Below are positions 1 through 7,087 of a stretch of 14,061 nt of DNA, piece after piece. Under the pieces are notes generated by a model. The model worked only from the letters and a program-made list of their open reading frames with translations. It did no database searches and was not told where the DNA came from. Numbering within the stretch: position 1 is the stretch's first letter; each line of letters begins with the position of its first letter. The DNA is taken from the NCBI GenBank assembly GCA_937926065.1, contig CALANM010000069.1:1-14061 (forward strand), in the 5' to 3' direction. This DNA comes from an uncultured Microbacterium sp. Its GTDB lineage: Bacteria; Actinomycetota; Actinomycetes; Actinomycetales; Microbacteriaceae. A program made the translations under genes and the position numbers.

Positions 1-171
1 GTGACCGGCGAGCGGCTCGAGCCGGTCCCACGTGTCGCGCAGCAGCGAGTGACCCGATCCGGTGAGGTCGTGCAGGAACTTGGGAGCGTCGGCGCGCGAG
101 AGCGGCCAGAGCCGGCTGCCGACGCCGCCCGCGGGGATCACGGCGTAGAAGTCGTCGATCAGGTCCACCAT
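1..171 (-). CDS. manC: Mannose-1-phosphate guanylyltransferase, N-terminal part (cut by window edge)
   Basis: Only the first 57 codons lie in the window. The protein begins MVDLIDDFYAVIPAGG and continues through GGVGSRLWPLSR (about residues 15-26) and PKFL, the nucleotide-binding signature of sugar-phosphate nucleotidyltransferases of the GDP-mannose pyrophosphorylase type. Such enzymes make GDP-mannose from GTP and mannose-1-phosphate in the cytosol, for mannosylated lipids and glycans. The ATG at 171 places the signature at its usual distance from the N-terminus; GTG at 168 is a less likely alternative. There is no clear Shine-Dalgarno sequence; instead a TACGCT hexamer lies 6 nt upstream. 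The gene is divergent from sdhC. Family assignment is firm; the exact sugar specificity is inferred from the short N-terminus only. Confidence 0.86.
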   Translation of the reverse strand, partial: MVDLIDDFYAVIPAGGVGSRLWPLSRADAPKFLHDLTGSGHSLLRDTWDRLEPLAGH

Positions 172-177
172 GCGTCG

Positions 178-183
178 AGCGTA
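178..183 (-). promoter_or_regulatory. Predicted -10 hexamer TACGCT for the guanylyltransferase gene (leaderless)
   Basis: Read on the minus strand, TACGCT is followed by 6 nt (172-177) and then the ATG at 171. It matches the actinobacterial TANNNT -10 pattern. The same spacing recurs before six other genes here, so transcription probably starts at or next to the start codon. No convincing -35 element is visible. Confidence 0.45.
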
Positions 184-242
184 CCGGGAGGGCCGGTGCG
201 CCGACACGCCGGACGGGCTGCGCGATCGTCTCGATGACCTCG

Positions 243-262
243 GAGATATCTCGATATCGAGA
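243..262. promoter_or_regulatory. Overlapping palindromes, candidate operator between manC and sdhC
   Basis: GAGATATCTC (243-252) and the perfect 14-bp palindrome TCTCGATATCGAGA (249-262) overlap in an AT-rich patch inside GC-rich DNA. A further copy of the half-site TCTCGAT lies at 229-235, exactly 20 bp before the one at 249-255. This arrangement suits a dimeric repressor or activator such as a MarR-type protein. It lies 43 bp upstream of the predicted sdh -10 and could act on either divergent gene. The regulator is not identified. Confidence 0.5.
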
Positions 263-304
263 GAAAGTAAGGGTGGCCTCACTCGCCCGCATCCCAGGAC
301 GGGA

Positions 305-310
305 ATAGGA
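305..310 (+). promoter_or_regulatory. Predicted -10 hexamer TAGGAT of the sdhCDAB operon
   Basis: TAGGAT fits the TANNNT pattern seen throughout the window. No clear -35 is visible. If used, the transcript would carry a leader of roughly 90 nt before sdhC. That leader can form a small hairpin (GGGG/CCCC arms near 336-350) and contains a seven-codon open frame at 355-378. Confidence 0.4.
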
Positions 311-392
311 TGGCAGGGCACCCGTGTGCGACGCCGGGGTCGGAAGCCCCAGGGATGCTGTCGTCCCCGCCGCCATGAGGAGCCGTTCACAC

Positions 393-401
393 AAAGGGAG
401 G
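393..401 (+). promoter_or_regulatory. Ribosome binding site fixing the sdhC start
   Basis: AAAGGGAGG lies 6 nt before GTG 408. It is the strongest Shine-Dalgarno sequence near the gene. It decides for GTG 408 over the in-frame ATG at 375 and GTG at 324, neither of which has one this good. Confidence 0.75.
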
Positions 402-407
402 ACGACC

Positions 408-842
408 GTGTCCGCACCAGCACGCGTCACACCGTCGGTAGCCCAGACGACATCCCGCACTCCCCGCGGCACGCTGTACCGCGGCAACGAGGGAATGTGG
501 TCGTGGGTCCTGCATCGCATCACCGGCGTCGCCATCTTCTTCTTCCTGCTCGTGCACATCCTCGACACGGCGCTCATCCGCGTCGCGCCGGATGCGTATG
601 ACGCGGTGATGAGCAGCTACAAGAACCCGATCATGGGCCTGGGCGAGACCGTCCTCGTCGCCGCGATCGTCTACCACGCCTACAACGGCCTGCGCATCAT
701 CGCCGTCGACCTCTGGTCGTGGGCCACCCGCCACCAGCGCCAGCTGTGGTGGGCCGTCCTGATCCTCTGGGCCGTGACCGTCGGCGGCTTCGCCGCCCGT
801 CACCTCCCCATCGTCTTCTCGAGCTTCGGAGGGGCACACTGA
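408..842 (+). CDS. sdhC: Succinate dehydrogenase cytochrome b556 subunit (SdhC)
   Basis: The protein has 144 residues. It is a membrane anchor of complex II (succinate:quinone oxidoreductase), carrying electrons from the iron-sulfur subunit to quinone in the cytoplasmic membrane. Three membrane segments are visible at about 37-57, 77-99 and 113-131. The family signature HRITGVAIFFFLLVH contains His36 and His50, and HAYNGLR contains His90, a likely haem b ligand. Entry at GTG 408 is chosen because of the AAAGGGAGG site. The stop codon overlaps the ATG of sdhD (TGATG), so translation of the two is probably coupled. First gene of sdhCDAB. Confidence 0.93.
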   Translation: MSAPARVTPSVAQTTSRTPRGTLYRGNEGMWSWVLHRITGVAIFFFLLVHILDTALIRVAPDAYDAVMSSYKNPIMGLGETVLVAAIVYHAYNGLRIIAVDLWSWATRHQRQLWWAVLILWAVTVGGFAARHLPIVFSSFGGAH

Positions 843-1291
843 TGACCGCAGACACGCTGGCCGCTCCCCGCAGCACCGCTCCCCGCGCGAAGGGCGCCAA
901 CCTCGAGAAGTGGGGCTGGGTCTACATGCGCGTCTCGGGCGTGCTGCTGGTCGTCCTCATCTTCGGGCACCTGTTCACCAACCTGATGGTCGGTGACGGC
1001 ATCCACGGCATCAACTTCGGCTTCGTCGCCGGAAAGCTCGCCGACCCGCTGTGGCAGTGGTGGGATGTCGCGATGCTGTGGCTCGCTCTCATCCACGGCG
1101 CCAACGGCATGCGCACGATCATCAACGACTACGTCACCAACGCCAAGGTGCGCACGACCCTGGTGTGGGCGCTCTGGATCGTCGCCGGCCTCCTCATCCT
1201 CCTGGGCACGCTCGTCGTGTTCACCTTCGACCCCTGCATCCCCAACCTGAGCCCCGACAGCGTGCTGTCCGAGATCTGCAAGGCATCCTGA
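842..1291 (+). CDS. sdhD: Succinate dehydrogenase membrane anchor subunit (SdhD)
   Basis: The protein has 149 residues and is the second hydrophobic anchor of complex II, partner of SdhC in binding haem and quinone. Membrane segments lie at about 30-50, 72-92 and 106-128. YMRVSGVLLVVLIFGHLFTN (His43) and HGANGMR (His85) mirror the His motifs of SdhC, and His85 is the likely haem ligand. The N-terminal 20 residues are polar and cytoplasmic. The ATG at 842 overlaps the sdhC stop, and GGAGGGG at 828-834 is its ribosome site. The sdhA GTG follows after 2 nt. Assignment rests on motif, membrane pattern and operon position. Confidence 0.92.
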   Translation: MTADTLAAPRSTAPRAKGANLEKWGWVYMRVSGVLLVVLIFGHLFTNLMVGDGIHGINFGFVAGKLADPLWQWWDVAMLWLALIHGANGMRTIINDYVTNAKVRTTLVWALWIVAGLLILLGTLVVFTFDPCIPNLSPDSVLSEICKAS

Positions 1292-1293
1292 CT

Positions 1294-3120
1294 GTGACTA
1301 CCGCGAATCCGGACGTCGTCGTGAAGGACGGCGTCTACTACCACCAGTTCGACATCGTCATCGTCGGCGCCGGAGGCGCCGGCATGCGTGCCGCGATCGA
1401 GGCGGGGCCCGGCGCGAAGACCGCCGTGATCACCAAGCTCTACCCGACTCGCTCGCACACGGGCGCAGCGCAGGGCGGCATGGCCGCCGCCCTCGCGAAC
1501 GTCGAAGAGGACTCGTGGGAGTGGCACACCTTCGACACCGTCAAGGGCGGCGACTACCTCGTCGACCAGGATGCCGCTGAGATCCTCGCCAAGGAGGCGA
1601 TCGACGCCGTCATCGACCTCGAGAACATGGGCCTGCCGTTCAACCGCACGCCCGAAGGCAAGATCGACCAGCGACGCTTCGGCGGCCACACCGCCGACCA
1701 CGGCAAGACCCCCGTGCGCCGCGCGTGCTACGCCGCCGACCGCACCGGCCACATGATCCTGCAGACGCTGTTCCAGAACTGCGTCAAGCTCGGCATCAAC
1801 TTCTTCAACGAGTTCTACGCGCTCGACCTCATCACGGTGAAGGACGCCGACGGCAAGACGCAGGTCGCGGGCGTCGTCGCCTACGAGCTCGCCACGGGCG
1901 ACCTGCATGTGTTCCACTCCAAGGCCGTCATCTTCGCGACCGGCGGCTTCGGCAAGATCTTCAAGACGACCTCGAACGCCCACACTCTCACCGGTGACGG
2001 CGTCGGCATCGTCTGGCGCAAGGGCCTGCCGCTCGAGGACATCGAGTTCTTCCAGTTCCACCCGACCGGCCTCGCGGGCCTGGGCATCCTGCTCACCGAG
2101 GGCGCCCGCGGTGAAGGCGCCATTCTGCGCAACGCCTCCGGCGAACGCTTCATGGAGCGCTACGCCCCCACGATCAAAGACCTCGCGCCGCGTGACATCG
2201 TCGCTCGCTGCATGGTCAAGGAGGTCCTGGAGGGCCGCGGCGCCGGCCCGAACAAGGACTACGTGTACCTCGACTGCACGCACCTGGGAGCCGAGGTCCT
2301 CGAGACCAAGCTCCCCGACATCACCGAGTTCGCCCGCACGTACCTGGGCGTCGACCCAGTGGTGGAGCCGGTGCCCGTGATGCCGACCGCCCACTACGCG
2401 ATGGGCGGCCTCCCGACCAACACCGACGGCGAGGTGCTCGCCGACAACGACACGGTCGTCCCGGGCCTCTACGCGGCCGGTGAGTGCGCCTGCGTGTCGG
2501 TGCACGGCGCCAACCGCCTCGGCACCAACTCGCTGCTGGACATCAACGTGTTCGGCAAGCGCTCGGGCCGCCGCGCCGTCGAGTACGTGCAGACCGCCGA
2601 CTTCGTGCCGCTGCCGGAGGACCCGGCTCGCGAGACCCGCGAGATGATCGAGGGCCTCCGCAGCAACCCGGGCTCCGAGCGCGTCGCCGTCCTCCGCAAG
2701 AAGCTGCAGGAGGAGATGGACGCGAACGCCCAGGTGTTCCGCACCGAGGAGACCCTGACCAACGTCATGGGCACCATCCACGACCTGCGCGAGCGCTACA
2801 AGAACGTCCACGTCGACGACAAGGGCAAGCGGTACAACACCGACCTGCTCGAGGCCGTCGAGCTCGGGTTCCTGCTCGACCTCGCCGAGATCGTCGCCTA
2901 CGCCGCCCGCAACCGCAAGGAGAGCCGCGGCGGCCACATGCGCGAGGACTACCCCGACCGCGACGACGACAAGTACATGAAGCACACGATGGCGTACCTC
3001 ACGGGCGACCCGCACTCGCCGAACCCCGAGGACCACATCCGCCTGGACTGGAAGCCCGTCGTGTTCACGAAGAACGAAAAGGGCGAGCTGAACTACCCGC
3101 CGATGGAGAGGAAGTACTGA
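1294..3120 (+). CDS. sdhA: Succinate dehydrogenase flavoprotein subunit (SdhA)
   Basis: The protein has 608 residues, as usual for the family. It oxidises succinate to fumarate with covalently bound FAD on the cytoplasmic side of the membrane. The FAD-binding GAGGAGMRAA starts near residue 25. His55 in RSHTGAAQGG is the expected site of covalent flavin attachment. FQFHPTG (252-259), TEGARGEG with Arg272 (the arginine aligned with the catalytic one), HYAMGG (367-372) and the HGANRLGTNSLLD segment complete the active site. The C-terminal domain is intact to the end. Start GTG 1294 is 2 nt after the sdhD stop with only a weak AAGG site, suggesting translational coupling; GTG 1321 is a less likely alternative. 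The stop overlaps the sdhB ATG. Confidence 0.97.
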   Translation: MTTANPDVVVKDGVYYHQFDIVIVGAGGAGMRAAIEAGPGAKTAVITKLYPTRSHTGAAQGGMAAALANVEEDSWEWHTFDTVKGGDYLVDQDAAEILAKEAIDAVIDLENMGLPFNRTPEGKIDQRRFGGHTADHGKTPVRRACYAADRTGHMILQTLFQNCVKLGINFFNEFYALDLITVKDADGKTQVAGVVAYELATGDLHVFHSKAVIFATGGFGKIFKTTSNAHTLTGDGVGIVWRKGLPLEDIEFFQFHPTGLAGLGILLTEGARGEGAILRNASGERFMERYAPTIKDLAPRDIVARCMVKEVLEGRGAGPNKDYVYLDCTHLGAEVLETKLPDITEFARTYLGVDPVVEPVPVMPTAHYAMGGLPTNTDGEVLADNDTVVPGLYAAGECACVSVHGANRLGTNSLLDINVFGKRSGRRAVEYVQTADFVPLPEDPARETREMIEGLRSNPGSERVAVLRKKLQEEMDANAQVFRTEETLTNVMGTIHDLRERYKNVHVDDKGKRYNTDLLEAVELGFLLDLAEIVAYAARNRKESRGGHMREDYPDRDDDKYMKHTMAYLTGDPHSPNPEDHIRLDWKPVVFTKNEKGELNYPPMERKY

Positions 3121-3887
3121 TGTCGACCCTCGTCGCAACCGAGGCGCCCGCCGAAGCCACCGCTTCTGAGGCGATCCAGTCCTACATCGTGACCTTCAAC
3201 ATCCGCCGCTTCGACCCCGAGGTCGACGCCGAGCCGCGGTGGGTGGACTACGACGTCGAGCTCTACCCCACCGACCGCGTGCTCGACGCGCTGCACAAGA
3301 TCAAGTGGGAGGTCGACGGCTCCCTGAGCTTCCGGCGCTCGTGCGCCCACGGCATCTGCGGCTCCGACGCCATGCGCATCAACGGACGCAACCGCCTGGC
3401 CTGCAAGACGCTCATCAAGGACCTCGACATCTCGAAGCCGATCTACGTCGAGGCGATCAAGGGCCTGCCGCTCGAGAAGGACCTCATCGTCGACATGGAG
3501 CCGTTCTTCGCCTCCTACCGCGAGGTGCAGCCCTTCCTGCAGGCGAAGTCGGCGCCCGAGCCCGGCAAGGAGCGCGTCCAGTCGATCGCCGACCGCGCGA
3601 TCTTCGACGACACCACGAAGTGCATCCTCTGCGCCGCGTGCACCTCGTCGTGCCCCGTGTTCTGGACCGACGGCCAGTACTTCGGTCCCGCCGCGATCGT
3701 CAATGCGCACCGGTTCATCTTCGACTCGCGCGACGACGCAGGCGACGTGCGCCTCGACATCCTCAACGACAAGGAAGGCGTGTGGCGCTGCCGCACGACC
3801 TTCAACTGCACCGAGGCGTGCCCCCGCGGCATCGAGGTCACCAAGGCCATCGCCGAGGTCAAGCAGGCCGTTCTCCGCGGGCGGTAA
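3120..3887 (+). CDS. sdhB: Succinate dehydrogenase iron-sulfur subunit (SdhB)
   Basis: The protein has 255 residues and passes electrons from SdhA to quinone. All three clusters are accounted for. The [2Fe-2S] cluster has Cys75, Cys80, Asp83 and Cys95, with Asp in the third position as in the E. coli enzyme. The [4Fe-4S] ligands are Cys168, Cys171 and Cys174, with Cys178 in the same CILCAACTSSCP run. The remaining cysteines for the [3Fe-4S] and last [4Fe-4S] positions are Cys230 and Cys234, with Cys224 nearby. The ATG at 3120 overlaps the sdhA stop, with GAGAGGAA at 3106-3113 as ribosome site. The TAA stop (3885-3887) is also the first half of a predicted -10 hexamer for the next gene. Confidence 0.96.
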   Translation: MSTLVATEAPAEATASEAIQSYIVTFNIRRFDPEVDAEPRWVDYDVELYPTDRVLDALHKIKWEVDGSLSFRRSCAHGICGSDAMRINGRNRLACKTLIKDLDISKPIYVEAIKGLPLEKDLIVDMEPFFASYREVQPFLQAKSAPEPGKERVQSIADRAIFDDTTKCILCAACTSSCPVFWTDGQYFGPAAIVNAHRFIFDSRDDAGDVRLDILNDKEGVWRCRTTFNCTEACPRGIEVTKAIAEVKQAVLRGR

Positions 3888-3890
3888 TCT
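3885..3890 (+). promoter_or_regulatory. Predicted -10 hexamer TAATCT overlapping the sdhB stop codon
   Basis: TAATCT starts with the TAA stop of sdhB and is followed by 6 nt (3891-3896) and the GTG at 3897. It predicts a leaderless transcript for the membrane protein gene, independent of the sdh operon mRNA. No ribosome site precedes this GTG. Confidence 0.45.
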
Positions 3891-3896
3891 GACGCC

Positions 3897-5132
3897 GTGA
3901 GCTCCTCCCCGCCCCCGAAGGCACGCCGCGCAGCGGCCGCCGCGAGGGCGGAGGAGGAGCATCTGCGTGCACGCTGGGAGGCGACTCAGCAGGCGCTCCG
4001 CGAGCGCTTCGATGCACCCCTGACACGGGCGACGGCGATCACGCGACGCACCCTCGCGTCCTTCCCCGTCCGCACGTGGCGGCACTTCCTGCAGCACAAC
4101 GGCTTCCTGCTCGCCGCGGGCATCAGCTATCAGGGGCTGTTCGCGTTCTTCGCGGCGATCTACGTGGCGTTCGCGATCGTCGGGCTGTGGCTCGGTGGCA
4201 GCCCGGATGCCGTGCGGGGGCTCGTCGACGTCCTCAACGGCTATGTGCCGCATCTCATCGCCGTCGGCGACGAGGCCGGCCTGCTCACGCTGGAGCAGGT
4301 GGAGCAGATCGTCGGGGCCAGTTCGGGAGTCCTCGCCGCGACCGGTGTCGTCGCGCTCGTGACGGCGGCCTGGACGGCGATCGGGTTCGTCACCTTCGCC
4401 CGCCGAGCCGTGCGCGACATCTTCGGCCTCCCCTACGACCCGCGCTCCTACGTGCTGCTGAAGGCGCGCGACCTCGTCGCGTCGGTCGCGTTCGGCGCCG
4501 CGATCGTCGTGGGCTCCGTGCTCATCACCGGCGGCACGTACTTCCTGACCGCCGTGTTCCGGCTCATCGGATGGAGCACCGACTCGACCCTGTTCGCCGT
4601 CGCGGTGGGCGCGGCATCCGTCATCGTGTCGCTCGCGGTGAATACGGGGGCGGTGGCGGCGCTGTTCTGGTTCCTGACAGGCACCACGCGCCGGTGGCGC
4701 ACGATCCGGCCGGGCTCGCTCGTCGGCGGCGTCGGCATCACGGCGCTGCAGCTGGCTGCCGGCCTCCTGCTGGTCTACACGCCGTCGAACCCGCTGCTGG
4801 CGACCTTTGCGATCTTCATCGGGCTGATGCTGTGGTTCCGCCTCATGGGGATCGTGCTGCTCGTCGCGGCCGCTTGGATCGCCGTGACGGCGGGCGACGA
4901 GCGGTTCCCGCTGCTGGAGAAGACCGAGGCGGAGCGGCTGTGGGATGAGCACCAGGCACTCCTGCTGGCGGCGAGGGTGCGCCTGCGCACGGCCGCGGAA
5001 GCGCGCGCCGCCGCACCCTGGTACCGGGCGTGGCGAGCGGAGCGCGAGCTCCGGCAGGCTTCCGACGAGCTCGAACAGGTGGAGGCAGCCGCTCCCCCGC
5101 GTCCCCAGCGACGCGGCAGTCTGCTCGAGTAG
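3897..5132 (+). CDS. YihY/BrkB-family integral membrane protein
   Basis: The protein has 411 residues. A charged Ala/Arg/Glu-rich N-terminus (about 8-40, likely helical or coiled coil) is followed by WRHFLQHNGFLLAAGISYQGLFAFF, typical of the YihY/BrkB family. Six membrane segments lie near 70-99, 143-168, 192-222, 232-260, 274-293 and 300-330. A second charged helical tail runs from about 335 to 405. The family was once called ribonuclease BN by mistake; its real function is unsettled, and transport or envelope roles have been proposed. The gene starts 9 nt after sdhB with no Shine-Dalgarno sequence. Its link with sdh is probably only positional. Family confidence is high, function unknown. 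Confidence 0.85.
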   Translation: MSSSPPPKARRAAAAARAEEEHLRARWEATQQALRERFDAPLTRATAITRRTLASFPVRTWRHFLQHNGFLLAAGISYQGLFAFFAAIYVAFAIVGLWLGGSPDAVRGLVDVLNGYVPHLIAVGDEAGLLTLEQVEQIVGASSGVLAATGVVALVTAAWTAIGFVTFARRAVRDIFGLPYDPRSYVLLKARDLVASVAFGAAIVVGSVLITGGTYFLTAVFRLIGWSTDSTLFAVAVGAASVIVSLAVNTGAVAALFWFLTGTTRRWRTIRPGSLVGGVGITALQLAAGLLLVYTPSNPLLATFAIFIGLMLWFRLMGIVLLVAAAWIAVTAGDERFPLLEKTEAERLWDEHQALLLAARVRLRTAAEARAAAPWYRAWRAERELRQASDELEQVEAAAPPRPQRRGSLLE

Positions 5133-5164
5133 CCGACGGCCCGGGCGGTGTCGGCGCGCGCGGA

Positions 5165-5170
5165 TAGGCT
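5165..5170 (+). promoter_or_regulatory. Predicted -10 hexamer TAGGCT of the exonuclease III gene (leaderless)
   Basis: TAGGCT is followed by exactly 6 nt and GTG 5177. There is no ribosome site in the 44-nt gap after the membrane protein gene. The surrounding GCGGATAGG is shared with the hexamer before the acetyltransferase gene. Confidence 0.45.
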
Positions 5171-5176
5171 CGTACG

Positions 5177-6052
5177 GTGCCTCGAACGCTCCGCATCGCC
5201 TCCGTCAACGTCAACGGCATCCGCGCCGCCGTCCGCAAGGGCATGATGCCCTGGCTCGAATCGGCGGGCGTCGACATCCTCACGCTGCAGGAAGTGCGCG
5301 CCGAGGCCTCCGACCTCGCCTCCGCCCTGCCGGGCTGGCACATCGTGAACGACGAAGCGCTCGCCAAAGGCCGCGCCGGCGTCGCGATCGCCGCCCGCGA
5401 GCCGCTCGACATCTGGCGGATCGACCTCGTCGAGGCCGACGCCGACCACGAGGCGCTCGACACGCGCGGTCGATGGGTCGAGGCCGACATCGACGTGGAT
5501 GGCGAGACCGTCACGGTCGTCAGCGCCTACGTCTTCACGGGCGAGGCGGACACCGAGAAGCAGGTCGCCAAGTACGCGTTCCTCGACGCGATGGAGAAGC
5601 GGATGCCGAAGCTCGGCGAGCTCGCGGTCATCACCGGAGACCTCAACGTGGGTCACCGCACGTTCGACATCCGCAACTGGAAGGGCAACGTCAAGAAGGC
5701 CGGCTTCCTCCCGCGCGAGCGCGCCTACTTCGACCGCTTCACAGGCGAGGCGGGAACCGAGGTGGAATGCGCCGACGGCACCACGGGCCCCGGGCTGGGC
5801 TGGGTCGACGTCGGACGCCGCTGGGCCGGAGAGATAGACGGGCCGTACACATGGTGGTCCAACCGCGGCAAGGCGTTCGACAACGACACCGGCTGGCGCA
5901 TCGATTACCAGCTCGCCACGCCACGCATGGCCGAGCGCGTCACCGACTACCGCGTCGTGCGCGCGCCTTCGTGGGACACGCGCTGGAGCGACCACGCCCC
6001 CGTCGTCGCCGACTATGCCTTCGGCGACGGAGCCCCCTCCGCCGCTCAATAG
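5177..6052 (+). CDS. xth: Exodeoxyribonuclease III / AP endonuclease
   Basis: The protein has 291 residues. It cleaves DNA 5' of abasic sites and trims 3' blocked ends in base-excision repair, using a divalent metal. It shows the exonuclease-endonuclease-phosphatase fold in order: ASVNVNGIRAA at 8-18; LQEV with the metal-binding Glu39; GDLNVGHRTFDI with Asp155 and Asn157; RIDYQLATPR; and SDHAPV with Asp272 and His273. All catalytic residues expected for the family are present. The start GTG 5177 puts the first beta strand right at the N-terminus, as usual. The gene is monocistronic in appearance, and its TAG stop doubles as part of the predicted trpS -10. An Fpg-like glycosylase for the preceding repair step is encoded 1.7 kb downstream. 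Confidence 0.93.
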   Translation: MPRTLRIASVNVNGIRAAVRKGMMPWLESAGVDILTLQEVRAEASDLASALPGWHIVNDEALAKGRAGVAIAAREPLDIWRIDLVEADADHEALDTRGRWVEADIDVDGETVTVVSAYVFTGEADTEKQVAKYAFLDAMEKRMPKLGELAVITGDLNVGHRTFDIRNWKGNVKKAGFLPRERAYFDRFTGEAGTEVECADGTTGPGLGWVDVGRRWAGEIDGPYTWWSNRGKAFDNDTGWRIDYQLATPRMAERVTDYRVVRAPSWDTRWSDHAPVVADYAFGDGAPSAAQ

Positions 6053-6055
6053 ACT
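6050..6055 (+). promoter_or_regulatory. Predicted -10 hexamer TAGACT of trpS, built on the xth stop codon
   Basis: TAGACT begins with the TAG stop of xth and is followed by 6 nt and GTG 6062. It predicts a leaderless trpS mRNA. The identical hexamer precedes the FMN riboswitch at 13010-13015. Confidence 0.5.
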
Positions 6056-6061
6056 GGACGG

Positions 6062-7066
6062 GTGACCAAAGCGCGCCTCTACTCCGGAATGCAGCCCTCC
6101 GCCGACTCGCTTCAGATCGGCAACTACATCGGGGCGCTCATGCAGTGGCGCGACCTGCAGGAGTCGTACGACGCCTTCTTCTCGGTGGTCGACCTTCACG
6201 CGCTGACGCAGCCGAACGACCCCGCCGAGCTCCGCGAGAAGACCCGCCGCACCGCTGCGCAGTACATCGCGGCCGGCATCGAGCCTTCGAAGTCGACGCT
6301 GTACGTGCAGTCGCACGTGCGCGCGCACGCCGAGCTCGCGTGGGTGCTCTCGACCATCACCGGCTTCGGCGAGGCCGGTCGGATGACCCAGTTCAAGGAC
6401 AAGTCGCAGCGCTACGGCGCCGACGCCACCTCGGTCGGGCTGTTCACGTACCCGGTGCTGATGGCCGCCGACATCCTGCTCTACCAGACCGACATCGTTC
6501 CCGTCGGCGACGACCAGAAGCAGCACGTCGAGCTCACTCGCGATCTCGCCGAGCGCTTCAACTCGCGCTACGGCGACACGTTCAAGGTGCCGAACGCGGT
6601 CATCCAGCAGGACACGGCGCGCATCTACGACCTGCAGAACCCGACCGCCAAGATGTCGAAATCGGCGGAGTCCGACGCGGGTGTGCTGTGGCTGCTCGAC
6701 GAGCCGTCGAAGTCGGCGAAGAAGATCATGCGCGCCGTGACCGACAGCGAAGGCTCCGTCCGCTATGACCGCGAGAACAAGCCGGGCGTCTCGAACCTGC
6801 TCGTGATCTATGCGGCGCTCACCGGCCGCCAGATCCCGGCGATCGAAGACGAGTACGCGGGCCGCGGCTACGGCGACTTCAAGAAGGGGCTCGCCGAAGT
6901 GGTCGTGGACGAGTTCGGTCCCGTGCGCGAGCGCGCCCTTGAGCTGCTCGCCGACCCTGCGGAGCTCGACCGCGTGCTGGCCGCCAACGCGGCCCGCGCC
7001 GACGAAGTCGCCGACGCGACGCTCGCCGACGTGTACGGCAAGGTGGGCCTGCTCCGCCGCGTCTGA
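6062..7066 (+). CDS. trpS: Tryptophanyl-tRNA synthetase
   Basis: The protein has 334 residues, the normal size for bacterial TrpRS. It charges tRNA-Trp with tryptophan using ATP. The N-terminal YSGMQPSADSLQIGNYIGAL (7-26) contains the class I HIGH-type signature as LQIGN; TrpRS often lacks the first His. ADILLYQTDIVPVGDDQKQHVELTRD follows in the middle and forms the amino acid and ATP pocket. KMSKS is perfect at 197-201. The C-terminal helical anticodon-binding part is intact. GTG 6062 is chosen because it gives the usual short N-terminus and sits 6 nt after TAGACT; no Shine-Dalgarno sequence is present. No leader peptide with Trp codons or T-box is seen upstream. Confidence 0.96.
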   Translation: MTKARLYSGMQPSADSLQIGNYIGALMQWRDLQESYDAFFSVVDLHALTQPNDPAELREKTRRTAAQYIAAGIEPSKSTLYVQSHVRAHAELAWVLSTITGFGEAGRMTQFKDKSQRYGADATSVGLFTYPVLMAADILLYQTDIVPVGDDQKQHVELTRDLAERFNSRYGDTFKVPNAVIQQDTARIYDLQNPTAKMSKSAESDAGVLWLLDEPSKSAKKIMRAVTDSEGSVRYDRENKPGVSNLLVIYAALTGRQIPAIEDEYAGRGYGDFKKGLAEVVVDEFGPVRERALELLADPAELDRVLAANAARADEVADATLADVYGKVGLLRRV

Positions 7067-7075
7067 CCCGGCGGA

Positions 7076-7081
7076 TAGGGT
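7076..7081 (+). promoter_or_regulatory. Predicted -10 hexamer TAGGGT of the acetyltransferase gene
   Basis: TAGGGT is followed by CGGAGG and ATG 7088. The 6-nt gap equals that of the other leaderless candidates. The gap also reads as a Shine-Dalgarno core but would touch the ATG, too close for normal use. Confidence 0.42.
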
Positions 7082-7087
7082 CGGAGG

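Noticed and set aside
324..407. Longer sdhC starting at GTG 324 or ATG 375
   Set aside because: Neither has a good ribosome site, the extra residues are not hydrophobic or family-like, and GTG 408 has a near-perfect AAAGGGAGG at 6 nt.
1129..3138. Minus-strand open frame of 669 codons opposite sdhA
   Set aside because: Pure antisense of sdhA, with low-complexity Val/Glu/Ala/Asp composition and no recognisable domain.
5133..5154. Inverted repeat CCGAC...GTCGG after the BrkB-family gene as a terminator
   Set aside because: Only a 5-bp stem with a 12-nt loop and no U-tract; too weak to call in GC-rich DNA.
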